From the NCBI GenBank assembly GCA_045604705.1, contig JAZUOO010000013.1, positions 1 to 64,000 of the forward strand: 64,000 bases of DNA, given 5' to 3'. Below, piece by piece: positions 15,879 through 24,947 of the stretch. This DNA is from SIG622 sp045604705. GTDB lineage: Bacteria > Bacillota > Clostridia > Oscillospirales > CAG-382. The first letter of the stretch is position 1. Every line of letters begins with the position of its first letter. A program made the position numbers and the translations under genes. The notes below the pieces were generated by a model. That model was not told the origin of the DNA. It made no database searches and saw nothing but the letters and a program-made list of their open reading frames with translations.

Positions 15879-16823
15879 TTAGTCCCATGGCTTTATCGCA
15901 GAGATTTCATTATAAAGACGAACAAAGTTCTCATGTCTTGATAATGGGATAATACCTTCCTCAACGGCACGCTTTACGGAACACACTTCGCTTCCCTCGC
16001 CTGTGTGAGTGCAGTCTTTGTATACACAGCCGTTGGAATTGTTATGTATTTCCGGGAAAGCTTCAAGAAGATGCTCCTTTGGGATGAGCCTTAGCTGAGC
16101 AACATCAAAGCTTGAAAACCCGGGAGTATCTGCAATATAGGTATTGTTCGAGCCGGGAATATCAACTCTGTAAAGCTCTGTTGAACGGGTGGTATGCCTG
16201 CCCCTTGAGATTTTTTTGCTCAAGTTTCCCGTTGCAAGTGAAAGCCCGGGAAAAAGAGTGTTCATAAGACTGGTTTTTCCAACGCCGGATGCACCTGCAA
16301 AAAAGGAGATTTTGCCACTTACAAACTCTTTAATTTCCTGTATTTCCTTGCTGTCCTCGCTGCAATTTGCCGCAGAAAGAGAGATACTGGCAAAGCCCGC
16401 CTTCGTGTAAATATCTACAAGCTCGTCCGCCGGTGCAATATCATTCTTGTTAAAGACAAAAAGTACTTTGATGTCATTAAATACCGCAACTGCCGACAGC
16501 TTGTCAAGCATATACAAATCCGCTTTGGGACTCTCTGCACAGGCTGTGATAACCAGACAGTCTACATTTGCGCACATCGGTCGTATAAGAAGATTTTTTC
16601 TCTCCGAAATGTCTGTGATAAACCCCCTGTCATCGTCAAGATATTCAAATAGAACTCTGTCACCTACACAAGGAGTAATCTTCTCATGTCTGAAGGTTCC
16701 CTTTGCATTTGCGGTTATTTTTTTAAAGGTATCAGAGTCGGGAATAACCGTATATAAACCACCTATCCCCTTTACTATCCTGCCCGTTTGAGGTGATGAG
16801 TTTTTTTTAAGTTTTGTGTCCAT
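15879..16823 (-). CDS. rsgA: Ribosome small-subunit maturation GTPase RsgA
   Basis: RsgA is a circularly permuted GTPase that checks late 30S assembly. About 314 residues: OB-fold N-terminus, then G4 NKND near 120, G1 GASGVGKTSL, G3 DTPGF, and a C-terminal zinc knuckle (cysteines and histidine in CVYKDCTHTGEGSEVC). The G4-G1-G3 order is diagnostic. I take the ATG at 16823, with GGAAA upstream; a more upstream ATG (16859) would add 12 residues but has no binding site. It follows prkC and precedes thiN in the same direction. Confidence 0.93.
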   Translation of the reverse strand: MDTKLKKNSSPQTGRIVKGIGGLYTVIPDSDTFKKITANAKGTFRHEKITPCVGDRVLFEYLDDDRGFITDISERKNLLIRPMCANVDCLVITACAESPKADLYMLDKLSAVAVFNDIKVLFVFNKNDIAPADELVDIYTKAGFASISLSAANCSEDSKEIQEIKEFVSGKISFFAGASGVGKTSLMNTLFPGLSLATGNLSKKISRGRHTTRSTELYRVDIPGSNNTYIADTPGFSSFDVAQLRLIPKEHLLEAFPEIHNNSNGCVYKDCTHTGEGSEVCSVKRAVEEGIIPLSRHENFVRLYNEISAIKPWD

Positions 16824-16907
16824 TAAAATTTCCGTTTCTGATGAAATGAATTTTTGCATTTCATATGATTTCCGATGTCATCATATAAATTATCTGAAAC
16901 AATTCTT

Positions 16908-18995
16908 TTACTCGGCAGAAGCTTGCCATTCGTCGACCGTTTCACTGTCAGATTCGCCATCTTCTAAGGACTCAGTGCTTTCGGTCGCTTCCGTACTCTC
17001 TGTGGTTTCAGCGTTTTCGCCATTTCCTGTGTTCTCTTCGGGAATAGCGGGTGAAGGCTGAGTATTTTCCGTGTTTTCGGGAATGCTCTGTTCTCCTGAA
17101 GTTCCGTAATAGGGATTGTAAGAGCCGTCGTTAATTCCGTCGTATCCCATTGTCGGAAATGCTTCAGCATCGGGTTCACTACCCTTACTGATAATGATTT
17201 TGACCTTATCGTTGTTTATGGAAACCGAAGTGCCTATTGCAGGCTCGGTACCCATGACCCTATCCGCTTCATATTCGTCGGAATATTCCGAACCTCTTTC
17301 CTCATCAACCTTGATGCCCAAATCCTGAAGAAGAGATTCAGCACGTCTGTAGGTGAGTCCGAGAATAGATTCGGGAATCTCAACAAGCATATCCTCCGGT
17401 CCTTTGCTTACATACAATGTAACAGTATCTCCCTCAAATATTGACGCACCGTTTTCGGGGCTTGTCCTGATAATGTGGTCTGCGATAACTATATCGTTGA
17501 ATTCTCTTTTAATTTGCACCTTCAGTCCGAGAGCCTCAAGACTGAGCTTTACACCGGATGCCTGATAGTGCTTGTAATCCTTAAGAATTATCTCGGAAGT
17601 TCCCTCGGATACCTCAAGTGTAATATCTACGCCCTTTTCGGTGTACATTCTCGTAGATTCTGCAAGGGGAGTCTGATATATGATGTATCCGCTTTCCACA
17701 CGATCGTTGGGGACTTGCTTGACGTTGACATTATAGCCCTGACTTGTGAGGTTATTGTACATTTCTTCAGTAAATTCCATACCTACAAGATTCGGCACCG
17801 TTAGAATGGTCTTGTCGTTTCCGGTGGAGGATTCATTGTTCAGGTTTCCGAAAATGAGAATGGCAAATAACAACAATACGGTAAAGAATGCAGATGTTAC
17901 ACCAAGTATAATGGGCAGCATTGAGGATCTTGAAGGCTTTACATAGCTGTACTCGTCGTCCTCCTCATCACCTGCATCGGAATCATCGTATTCATTATAC
18001 ATTTTACGTCCGCCCCCGTTTATTACGCTTTTGTCAGCACCTTCGGGGGAAATCTCTCCTGTTATAACAGTGTTATTTCCGTTATTTTGCGTAGCACCTG
18101 TACTCAAAATCGGCTTTCCGTCGGGACCTATAGAATTCTTTTCATTGAAGATGGTTGCAGGATGAGCTGAAAGATACTCCAACGCCTTTTTCATGGCAAT
18201 TGCCGAACCGAAACGCCTTTCCGGATCTTTCATCATTGCTTTTATGATGATCTGCTCAAGTCCCATGGGGAGGCTGTCACATATGCTGGAGGGCATTGCA
18301 GGCTCGGAACTCACGTGCATCATCGCAACCGAAACAGAGCTTGCGGATACAAAAGGAAGCTGTCCTGTGACAAGCTCATAAAGCATGATGCCGGTTGAGT
18401 AGATGTCGGATTTTTCTGTTGAACCGTGACCGCTTGCCTGCTCGGGGCTTATATAGTTTACCGTTCCGATAGCCTTATCGGTAACTGTCAGAGACTTGCT
18501 GTCGGGAAGCTTTGCGATACCGAAATCTATCACCTTAATGCTTCCGTTACGCATCAGCATCACGTTTTCCGGTTTTATATCTCTGTGAATAATACCCTTT
18601 TCATGGGCGTGAGAGAGTGCGGCAAGCACCTGATTTATATAGTGAACCGCCTCAGGCCAGTCAAGACGTACCTTTCTGTCAAGATACTCTTTGAGGGTTA
18701 TTCCGTTGATATATTCCATAACGATATATTTGCTTGTTCCCTCAAGGGAAACATCATATACCGATACAATATTCGGATGTGACAAAAGTGCAACTGCCTT
18801 TGCCTCGTTGGTGAAACGTTCGACCGCATTCTGATCAGTGCTGTTTTTGTAGCTTAGAAGCTTTATTGTCACGTCACACATCTTGATTGCGTCATAAGCC
18901 CTCATGACAACGGACATTCCGCCCTCACCGACGATTGCCTGGATCTTATATCTGCCGCCGAGAATTTTTCCGATTAAATTTTCGTGGTTTTCCAT
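16908..18995 (-). CDS. PASTA-domain Ser/Thr protein kinase (PrkC/Stk1 type)
   Basis: Membrane kinase that senses peptidoglycan fragments or lipid II and regulates growth, wall synthesis and spore germination in Firmicutes. The 695-residue protein has a cytoplasmic kinase domain (about 10-270) with GEGGMSVV, catalytic HRDIKPENVM and DFG in VIDFGIAK; a Ser/Gly-rich juxtamembrane stretch; one membrane span (about 362-384); three extracellular PASTA repeats (about 395-465, 468-530, 535-605); and an unusual C-terminal tail of about 85 residues rich in Glu, Ser, Thr and Pro. Start ATG follows AAAGGAA, five bases after the phosphatase stop, so both are co-translated partners. Confidence 0.92.
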   Translation of the reverse strand: MENHENLIGKILGGRYKIQAIVGEGGMSVVMRAYDAIKMCDVTIKLLSYKNSTDQNAVERFTNEAKAVALLSHPNIVSVYDVSLEGTSKYIVMEYINGITLKEYLDRKVRLDWPEAVHYINQVLAALSHAHEKGIIHRDIKPENVMLMRNGSIKVIDFGIAKLPDSKSLTVTDKAIGTVNYISPEQASGHGSTEKSDIYSTGIMLYELVTGQLPFVSASSVSVAMMHVSSEPAMPSSICDSLPMGLEQIIIKAMMKDPERRFGSAIAMKKALEYLSAHPATIFNEKNSIGPDGKPILSTGATQNNGNNTVITGEISPEGADKSVINGGGRKMYNEYDDSDAGDEEDDEYSYVKPSRSSMLPIILGVTSAFFTVLLLFAILIFGNLNNESSTGNDKTILTVPNLVGMEFTEEMYNNLTSQGYNVNVKQVPNDRVESGYIIYQTPLAESTRMYTEKGVDITLEVSEGTSEIILKDYKHYQASGVKLSLEALGLKVQIKREFNDIVIADHIIRTSPENGASIFEGDTVTLYVSKGPEDMLVEIPESILGLTYRRAESLLQDLGIKVDEERGSEYSDEYEADRVMGTEPAIGTSVSINNDKVKIIISKGSEPDAEAFPTMGYDGINDGSYNPYYGTSGEQSIPENTENTQPSPAIPEENTGNGENAETTESTEATESTESLEDGESDSETVDEWQASAE

Positions 18996-19000
18996 ATATA

Positions 19001-19801
19001 TTATTCCTTTACATCAGTAGTAGTGGTATCTTCATTTGAAGCCTTCGGCAGTATTGCGAATATTGTTATATTGTCCGTACCGCCTTTTTTGTTTGCGGCT
19101 TCGACCAGGACCTCTGCTGCCTTGCAAAGTTCTTTTTCACTTGTTATTTCTCGAAGAATCTCTTCCTTTGAGACCATGTTTGAGAGTCCGTCGCTGCACA
19201 GTATTATTCCGTCGGGCATTTCTGCGGTGAATACGTCCGGCTCAGCAGTCGCACTGACTCCTACGGCTTTAAGTATTACGTTTTTTTCCGGATGTTGCAT
19301 AGCTTCATCTTCAGTGATTTCCTCGGCATCAACAAGCATCTGAACATAAGAATGGTCATGGGAAAGCTGAGAAATCTCACCGTCCGAAATAATATAAGCT
19401 CTGCTGTCGCCGATGTTGACGCAGTAAAGAGTGTCACCGACACAGAGAACCGCAACAAGCGTTGTTCCCATACCCTTGTATTCTTCACTTTGTACGGCAC
19501 TTGCAAGAATGGACTTATTTGCCACCTTCACGCCATCACGCAGAATCTTTTCAAAAGGAATGTTTGCAGGATTTGAAAGATCTTCGTCAAAGGCCTCTAT
19601 CTGTCGTACAACATACTTTATAAAGCTGTCACAGGCAGACTCGCTTGCAATCTTACCGCCCGCTGCACCGCCCATGCCGTCACATACAACTGCAAGAAGT
19701 GCACTCTTTCCTATACATTTAAGATTAATTTCACATGACCCGAAGGTATCCTGATTTTCCGAACGTACAAGACCTACGTCGGTTTTTCCGTAGTATATCA
19801 T
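19001..19801 (-). CDS. PP2C-family Ser/Thr phosphatase (PrpC/Stp1 type)
   Basis: Removes phosphate from targets of the adjacent PASTA kinase. The product of about 266 residues shows the metal-binding motifs of bacterial PP2C: ENQD near the start, VCDGMGGAAGGKIAS, IGDSRAY, LCSDGLSNM and GTDNITI. I place the start at 19801 (MIYYGKTDVG), seven bases after GGAAAGGAG; a slightly longer form with six extra residues overlaps this binding site. It lies between rlmN and prkC, as in most Firmicutes. Confidence 0.93.
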   Translation of the reverse strand: MIYYGKTDVGLVRSENQDTFGSCEINLKCIGKSALLAVVCDGMGGAAGGKIASESACDSFIKYVVRQIEAFDEDLSNPANIPFEKILRDGVKVANKSILASAVQSEEYKGMGTTLVAVLCVGDTLYCVNIGDSRAYIISDGEISQLSHDHSYVQMLVDAEEITEDEAMQHPEKNVILKAVGVSATAEPDVFTAEMPDGIILCSDGLSNMVSKEEILREITSEKELCKAAEVLVEAANKKGGTDNITIFAILPKASNEDTTTTDVKE

Positions 19802-19863
19802 TTGCTGTCTCCTTTCCAAAGCCCGGAAGCTTTGATTGAAGGTTGGTAATAGATTTTGCGAAT

Positions 19864-20925
19864 TTATGTGTGATTGTTGCTGTCGTCACGTCGAAGCTGG
19901 CCGCAGGAGGCATTGATGTCAGAGCCCAGCCTTCTTCTTACCGTGGCGGTGATGCCGCTTTTTTCAAGTATTGCGGCGAAGTTCTGTATTGATTTTGTGT
20001 TGCTTTTTTTGAAATTTCTTTCCTTAACGTCATTAAGGGGGATGAGATTCACATGGCAGAGCATTCCCGAAAGGAGCTTTACCAAAGTCCTTGCACATTC
20101 CTCACTGTCGTTTACGGAGTCTATCATTGTATATTCAAAGGAGATACGCCTTCCCGTAACCTTTATATAATCACGGCAGGCAGTAATAAGCTCATTTATA
20201 TCCCACTTTCTCGCAACCGGCATTATGCTCTCACGGTACTCCTGAGTCGGAGCGTGGAGGGATATTGAAAGGGTTATCGGAAGATTTTCCTCTGCAAGCC
20301 TGTATATTCCGGGGACAACACCGCAGGTAGACAGAGAAATGTGTCTGTAGCCTATGTTGATACCCTCGGGGCAGTTTACAAGCTTTAAAAATTTTATTGA
20401 GTTATCGTAATTGTCAAGCGGTTCGCCTATGCCCATCATAACTATGTTGGAGATGCGTTCTCCGGTATCGTTTTGAGCAGCGAGTATCTGCCCGAGCATT
20501 TCCGATGGGGTAAGATGCCTCGAAAGTCCCGCAAGGGTGGAGGCACAGAATGTACAACCCATACGGCATCCTGCCTGTGTTGAGATACATATGGTGTTTC
20601 CGTGCTTATACCTCATGAAAACACTCTCTATCCTTTCGCCGTCATGCAGCTCGAAAAGGTATTTTACCGTTCCGTCAATTTTGGACACGAATTTTTGATG
20701 TATTTTAGGAAGAGCTATGTAGCATTTATCCGAAAGAACCGCCTTTTGTTTTGCACAGATATTTGTCATTTCGGAAAAGTCACCGACACCCTTCATGAGC
20801 CATGAAAAAATTTGCTTTGCACGGAACTTTTCAAACTTCACGCCTGTTTCCTCGGCGAGAAACGCAAGATATTCCGTAAGCTCGGATAAATCAAGGCTTG
20901 CTATATCTTTTTTATCGGTATTCAA
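19864..20925 (-). CDS. rlmN: 23S rRNA A2503 / tRNA A37 C2-methyltransferase RlmN
   Basis: A radical SAM enzyme that methylates C2 of A2503 in 23S rRNA and A37 in some tRNAs. The 353-residue protein has the CxxxCxxC motif in CRMGCTFC (about 118-125) and the conserved C-terminal cysteine (C341 in INASCGQL) used in the methyl-transfer mechanism. Length is normal. The start is TTG with AGAGGT six to seven bases upstream; no suitable ATG lies nearby. It follows rsmB by 12 bp. Confidence 0.94.
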   Translation of the reverse strand: MNTDKKDIASLDLSELTEYLAFLAEETGVKFEKFRAKQIFSWLMKGVGDFSEMTNICAKQKAVLSDKCYIALPKIHQKFVSKIDGTVKYLFELHDGERIESVFMRYKHGNTICISTQAGCRMGCTFCASTLAGLSRHLTPSEMLGQILAAQNDTGERISNIVMMGIGEPLDNYDNSIKFLKLVNCPEGINIGYRHISLSTCGVVPGIYRLAEENLPITLSISLHAPTQEYRESIMPVARKWDINELITACRDYIKVTGRRISFEYTMIDSVNDSEECARTLVKLLSGMLCHVNLIPLNDVKERNFKKSNTKSIQNFAAILEKSGITATVRRRLGSDINASCGQLRRDDSNNHT

Positions 20926-20937
20926 GTTTATACCTCT

Positions 20938-22254
20938 TTATTCTTTTACAATTTTGGCAATGAAGAATCCGTCCGTACCTGTTTTATGAGGCAAAAGGGT
21001 AACATATCCGCAGTCTTCTTTTTCAAAAAGTCCTGTACTTTGAAGCTTGTAACCGGGATTGTTATCCAGAAACTTCAGTACAATATCCTCATTTTCCGCA
21101 CGTCTTAAAGTACAGGTTGAATAAATCAGTACTGCACCCTTTTTAAGGTATTTCACGGATTCGCAAAGTATATCATACTGAATTGCGGGAAGATTCTCCA
21201 CATCGCTCTTGTCTTTATATCTTATGTCCGGTTTTTTTGCAATAACACCGAGTCCGGAACAGGGGACATCGCAAATTACATAGTCTGCCATTCCCGCAAG
21301 CTCTTCCTTATGACATCTGGCATCTCTTGCTTCGGTGGTAATGTTTGTAAGACCAAGTCTTTCTGCACCGCTGTCGATGAGCTTTATCCTATTCTTATGA
21401 AGATCGAAAGAATACACTCTGCCTTTATTTCCGAGGATAATTGCTGCAGAAAAGGTTTTACCGCCGGGGCAGGCGCAAACATCGGTGATAACGGTGTCTT
21501 CGGTTACATCCTTTATAAGTGAGGTACAAAGCTGTGAGGCTTCGTCTTGAACAAAGAACAGCCCCTCTGAAAAACCGTAGAGATCGGATACGGGGAAGCT
21601 GCCGTCAAGCTTTATGCCGAAATCCGACTTGTCTGTCGCACTTGCATGGTTTCCCAATGCCGCAAGAAGGCTTTCTCTTGTGGTCTTTACCGTATTAACT
21701 CTTAATGCGACCGACTGACTTATTCCCGAGATATATCCCGCAAATTCAAAGGCATTCTTTTCGCCGTAATCCTCTGCGAGGGAATCAATTATCCACAAGG
21801 GAATACTTGTTGCGATGCTTACAGCTTTTCGGCCGCCCTCGTTCCCGATAAGTGACGGTATCTTTTCTTTGCTTCTGACAACGCTTCGCAGAACGCCGTT
21901 TACAAATCCGCACAGGTTTTCGCCGTGGGAGGTCGTTCTGCATATCTCCACCGCTTCATTGCAGGCGGCACTGTCGGGAACTCTGTCCATATAAAGTATC
22001 TGATAGATTGCCGTTCTGAGTATGCACAAAATGACCGGCTCTATCTTTTCAAATTCAATGTTGGAAAATTTTGATATTACAAAGTCGAGAGTCAGAAGTC
22101 TTTCGGTTGTGCCGTACAACAGCGCCGTAAAAAAGCTCTTGTCAAGACCCTCGAATTTGTATTTTTTAATCATGCTGTCTGCTTCAAGGTTAGTAAATCT
22201 GCCGTTTTTTATGCAGGAATTCAGCGACAGCACAGCCGCTTTTCTCGGGTTCAA
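20938..22254 (-). CDS. rsmB: 16S rRNA (cytosine-967-C5)-methyltransferase RsmB
   Basis: RsmB methylates C967 of 16S rRNA. The 438-residue protein has the NusB-like N-terminal RNA-binding domain (about 1-130) and the Rossmann methyltransferase domain with VCACPGGKTF (SAM site), CDVPCSGLGV and the YSTCTL loop holding a catalytic cysteine. The start is TTG, preceded by AAAGGA at usable spacing; no better ATG exists before the conserved NusB-like part. It lies between a zinc metallopeptidase gene and rlmN. Confidence 0.93.
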   Translation of the reverse strand: MNPRKAAVLSLNSCIKNGRFTNLEADSMIKKYKFEGLDKSFFTALLYGTTERLLTLDFVISKFSNIEFEKIEPVILCILRTAIYQILYMDRVPDSAACNEAVEICRTTSHGENLCGFVNGVLRSVVRSKEKIPSLIGNEGGRKAVSIATSIPLWIIDSLAEDYGEKNAFEFAGYISGISQSVALRVNTVKTTRESLLAALGNHASATDKSDFGIKLDGSFPVSDLYGFSEGLFFVQDEASQLCTSLIKDVTEDTVITDVCACPGGKTFSAAIILGNKGRVYSFDLHKNRIKLIDSGAERLGLTNITTEARDARCHKEELAGMADYVICDVPCSGLGVIAKKPDIRYKDKSDVENLPAIQYDILCESVKYLKKGAVLIYSTCTLRRAENEDIVLKFLDNNPGYKLQSTGLFEKEDCGYVTLLPHKTGTDGFFIAKIVKE

Positions 22255-22288
22255 TATTGTTGTCCTTTCATATAAGTCTCATTTTTGA

Positions 22289-22984
22289 TCAGTCCCTTCG
22301 TCTTGCAACTATCAGAAGAAGTCTTAGGAACTGAAGTGTTGAAGCTGCGAAAGCCGCAACATACGTCATTGCCGCCGCGGTGAGGACTTTGCGTGAAGAT
22401 GCTATCTGCTCGTTACTCATGGTGCTGTAATCACGAAGAAGCGAAATTGCTCTTGCAGAGGCATTGAATTCAACGGGAAGCGTTACAAGCTGGAAGAATG
22501 CAAGAAGTCCGTAGCCTATGACTCCCGCAAAGGCAAGAGGGTAGGAGTTGAGGAAAAGACCGATGAGTATAAGCGGAAAGGCAAGCATTGAACCGTAGTT
22601 GCACACGGGAACTATCGCAGTGCGTATCTGTATCGGTACGTATCCGACAGCGTGCTGAACCGCATGGCCTGCTTCATGTGCCGCAACTCCGACAGCTGCC
22701 GCTGTATACTTATCGTAAACCGAATCAGAGAGTCGTATAACGTTTGCTTTAGGGTCAAAGTGGTCTGTGAGATTGCCGGATATTCTTTCTATTTTTACAT
22801 CATAAAGACCGCTTTTGTCAAGAATAAGTCTTGCCGCATCATAGCCTGTCATTGAGGCTGAAATTTTTGCATTTTTCTTAAAGGTTGATGAAACATGGGT
22901 CTGCGCCCATATAGAGAAAATCATTACAGCGAATATGGCAATATAAAGAATCATATCCGTAGTAGTTTCCATTAGAAAGTACAT
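22289..22984 (-). CDS. Membrane zinc metallopeptidase, YugP/COG2738 family
   Basis: A 231-residue integral membrane protein with an HEAGH zinc site near residues 98-102 (VAAHEAGHAVQHAVGY), flanked by membrane segments at about 9-25 and in the C-terminal half. YugP relatives sit in this same place between rsmB and fmt in many Firmicutes, which suggests a conserved but unassigned role in membrane protein turnover. Start ATG follows AAGGAG. Confidence 0.9.
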   Translation of the reverse strand: MYFLMETTTDMILYIAIFAVMIFSIWAQTHVSSTFKKNAKISASMTGYDAARLILDKSGLYDVKIERISGNLTDHFDPKANVIRLSDSVYDKYTAAAVGVAAHEAGHAVQHAVGYVPIQIRTAIVPVCNYGSMLAFPLILIGLFLNSYPLAFAGVIGYGLLAFFQLVTLPVEFNASARAISLLRDYSTMSNEQIASSRKVLTAAAMTYVAAFAASTLQFLRLLLIVARRRD

Positions 22985-23042
22985 AGTATCTCCTTTTTAT
23001 ATTTTTGCAGATATTTAAACCTTTCGGTATTGTTTTCGAGTT

Positions 23043-23990
23043 TTATTCAAATATATCTCCGAGGTTTACCTTTCTTCCGTTTATCATATCTGTACACGTC
23101 AAAAGTTTTGAACCCTCGGGCTTCAGTGTCTGAAGTGCAATGCATCCGTCGCCGCACTTTACAAAAAGACTGCTCTTTCTGCATTCAACGACTTCTCCGC
23201 ACTTTGAGTTTTCGGGAGCGTTAAAATCCGTAAAGGACGAAGCATAAACTTTTACGAGCTTGCCCGCAAGTGTTGTTTTCGCTCCGGGAAACGGTGCAAG
23301 ACCTCTTATTCTGTTGTGGACTTTTTCTGTGCTTTCGCTCCAGCTTATCACCTCATCTTCGGGAAGAATCTTTGCTGCGTGAGTTGCCTTGTCGTGTTCC
23401 TGTGGTACGGGTGTGATTTTCCCGTCTGCAATATCAGTCACCGTCTCGGCAATTATATTCTTTCCGAGAAGTGCGAGTTTATCAAAAATATCGCCTGTAC
23501 AGTCAAGTTGTGAAATTTTTACTTTTTCAATTCTTAAAATGTCACCTGTATCAACGCCGTAGTTCATTTTCTGAATTGTGATACCTGTTTCCTCATCGCC
23601 GTTCATGACAGCTCTTTGTATCGGAGCGGCACCTCTGTATTTCGGAAGGATAGAGCCGTGAATGTTGATACAGCCGTATTTCGGATAATCTATAACATAA
23701 GGAGGAAGAATCTTACCGTATGCCGCAACGACGATGATGTCCGGATTAAGCTCTTTGAGCAGGTCAAGGCAAGCGTCATCCTTGAATGTTTCCGGCTGAT
23801 ATACGGGAAGCTCTTTCTCCAGAGCATATTTTTTTACATCGGAGAAGGATGGCTTCATTCCTCTGCCTTTTTGCGTGTCAGGCTTTGTAAAAACACCGAC
23901 TATATTCATTTTTGCTTCATACAGACCTTCAAGTGCACGTGTTGCAAAATCCGGCGTACCCATAAAAACAATTCTTATATTTGTATTCAT
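23043..23990 (-). CDS. fmt: Methionyl-tRNA formyltransferase
   Basis: Formylates initiator Met-tRNA using 10-formyltetrahydrofolate. The 315-residue protein starts MNTNIRIVFMGTPDFATRAL, with the GTPDFA motif, and has HGSILPKYRGAAPIQ near residue 110 with the formate-handling residues, plus the smaller C-terminal domain. I take the ATG at 23990, preceded by AAAGGA; the open frame continues another 31 codons upstream into repeat copy C, giving a repeat-derived extension that should not be annotated. def lies upstream across that repeat block. Confidence 0.94.
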   Translation of the reverse strand: MNTNIRIVFMGTPDFATRALEGLYEAKMNIVGVFTKPDTQKGRGMKPSFSDVKKYALEKELPVYQPETFKDDACLDLLKELNPDIIVVAAYGKILPPYVIDYPKYGCINIHGSILPKYRGAAPIQRAVMNGDEETGITIQKMNYGVDTGDILRIEKVKISQLDCTGDIFDKLALLGKNIIAETVTDIADGKITPVPQEHDKATHAAKILPEDEVISWSESTEKVHNRIRGLAPFPGAKTTLAGKLVKVYASSFTDFNAPENSKCGEVVECRKSSLFVKCGDGCIALQTLKPEGSKLLTCTDMINGRKVNLGDIFE

Positions 23991-24040
23991 GCAGAGGAGT
24001 CCTTTCGTTAAGTGAATGGTGAATGATGGATGGTGGATAG

Positions 24041-24418
24041 TAGGGCACGACCTGTGTGTCGTGCCATGAGGGCATCGCAACAATTACAATCTACACAATG
24101 CCATGTGGGTGCAAACAAAATTAATAATGAATAATGATTATGCATTTTTTGTGTGGCGGCGTGCCAAAGATGGCACATCTTCGTCGTCACGCCCTACAAT
24201 GTCACCGTGGCAGGAATTGCAATGATTGCAAATTTTTGCAACGATTTGTAGGTGCACTATCTTAATTTTGCACTTTGCATTGCGAAGCGAGGCAGTTCTC
24301 CGCCACAGCGGACGCAGTAATCGTAATAATTACAATATCATACAATGTTTGCAAATTTACACAATCCCCACAGGTGAACAATCAATTTTGCACTTTGCAT
24401 TTTGCATTTTGCATTTCA
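24041..24418. repeat. Dispersed intergenic repeat, copy C, inside the def-fmt gap
   Basis: 24041-24214 is a near-identical inverted copy of 11475-11650, including the hairpin modules GGCACGAC/GTCGTGCC and GTGCCAAAGATGGCAC. Beyond it lie two heptamer runs with GCGAAGC (24263-24290 and 24390-24416). Although non-coding, it interrupts an otherwise compact co-directional run of genes between def and fmt, so it is probably transcribed. Confidence 0.8.
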
Positions 24419-24430
24419 CCGAGGGGACCA

Positions 24431-24910
24431 TCAGTCTTCCACATCCTCGGGGTCAAGCATTTCTATTGCGTTGTCAATATAAAGAATTCCGTCAAGATGG
24501 TCGTTTTCATGGCAGAGGCATCTTCCGAAAAGCTCTGTTCCTGTATAAGTAAAGGTTTCCCCTTTTCTGTTTGTAGCCTCAACGGTAACAGTGAGAGGTC
24601 TTGACGTTATACCATATTTTCCGGGAATGGAAAGACAGCCCTCGGCTTCCTCCTGGTGTCCCTCGGTTTTGATTATTCTGGGATTTATAAATTCAACAAT
24701 GTTGTGACCCTCATCCGGATTATCGTCTATAATGAAAATTCTGCGAAGAATCCCCACCTGTGGAGCCGCAAGTCCGACACCGCCTGCCTTGATAAGAGTA
24801 TCTTTCATATCGTCAAGAAGTGTTATTATTCTGTCTGTTATTTCGGTTACCGGTTTTGATGTTTTTCTCAGTACCGGCTCATCTTCTTTCATAATGTTGA
24901 GAAGTGCCAT
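24431..24910 (-). CDS. def: Peptide deformylase
   Basis: Removes the formyl group from nascent proteins. 159 residues with all three family motifs: GVGLAAPQVG, EGCLSIPG (metal-binding Cys) and HENDHLDG (HExxH metal site). I start at ATG 24910 (MALLNIMKED), preceded by GGAAAA; the open frame continues upstream into the priA 3' end without good start signals. It follows priA by 37 bp. Confidence 0.94.
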   Translation of the reverse strand: MALLNIMKEDEPVLRKTSKPVTEITDRIITLLDDMKDTLIKAGGVGLAAPQVGILRRIFIIDDNPDEGHNIVEFINPRIIKTEGHQEEAEGCLSIPGKYGITSRPLTVTVEATNRKGETFTYTGTELFGRCLCHENDHLDGILYIDNAIEMLDPEDVED

Positions 24911-24947
24911 TATATTTTCCTTTCCAAAGATATATCCTTGTTTTTTG

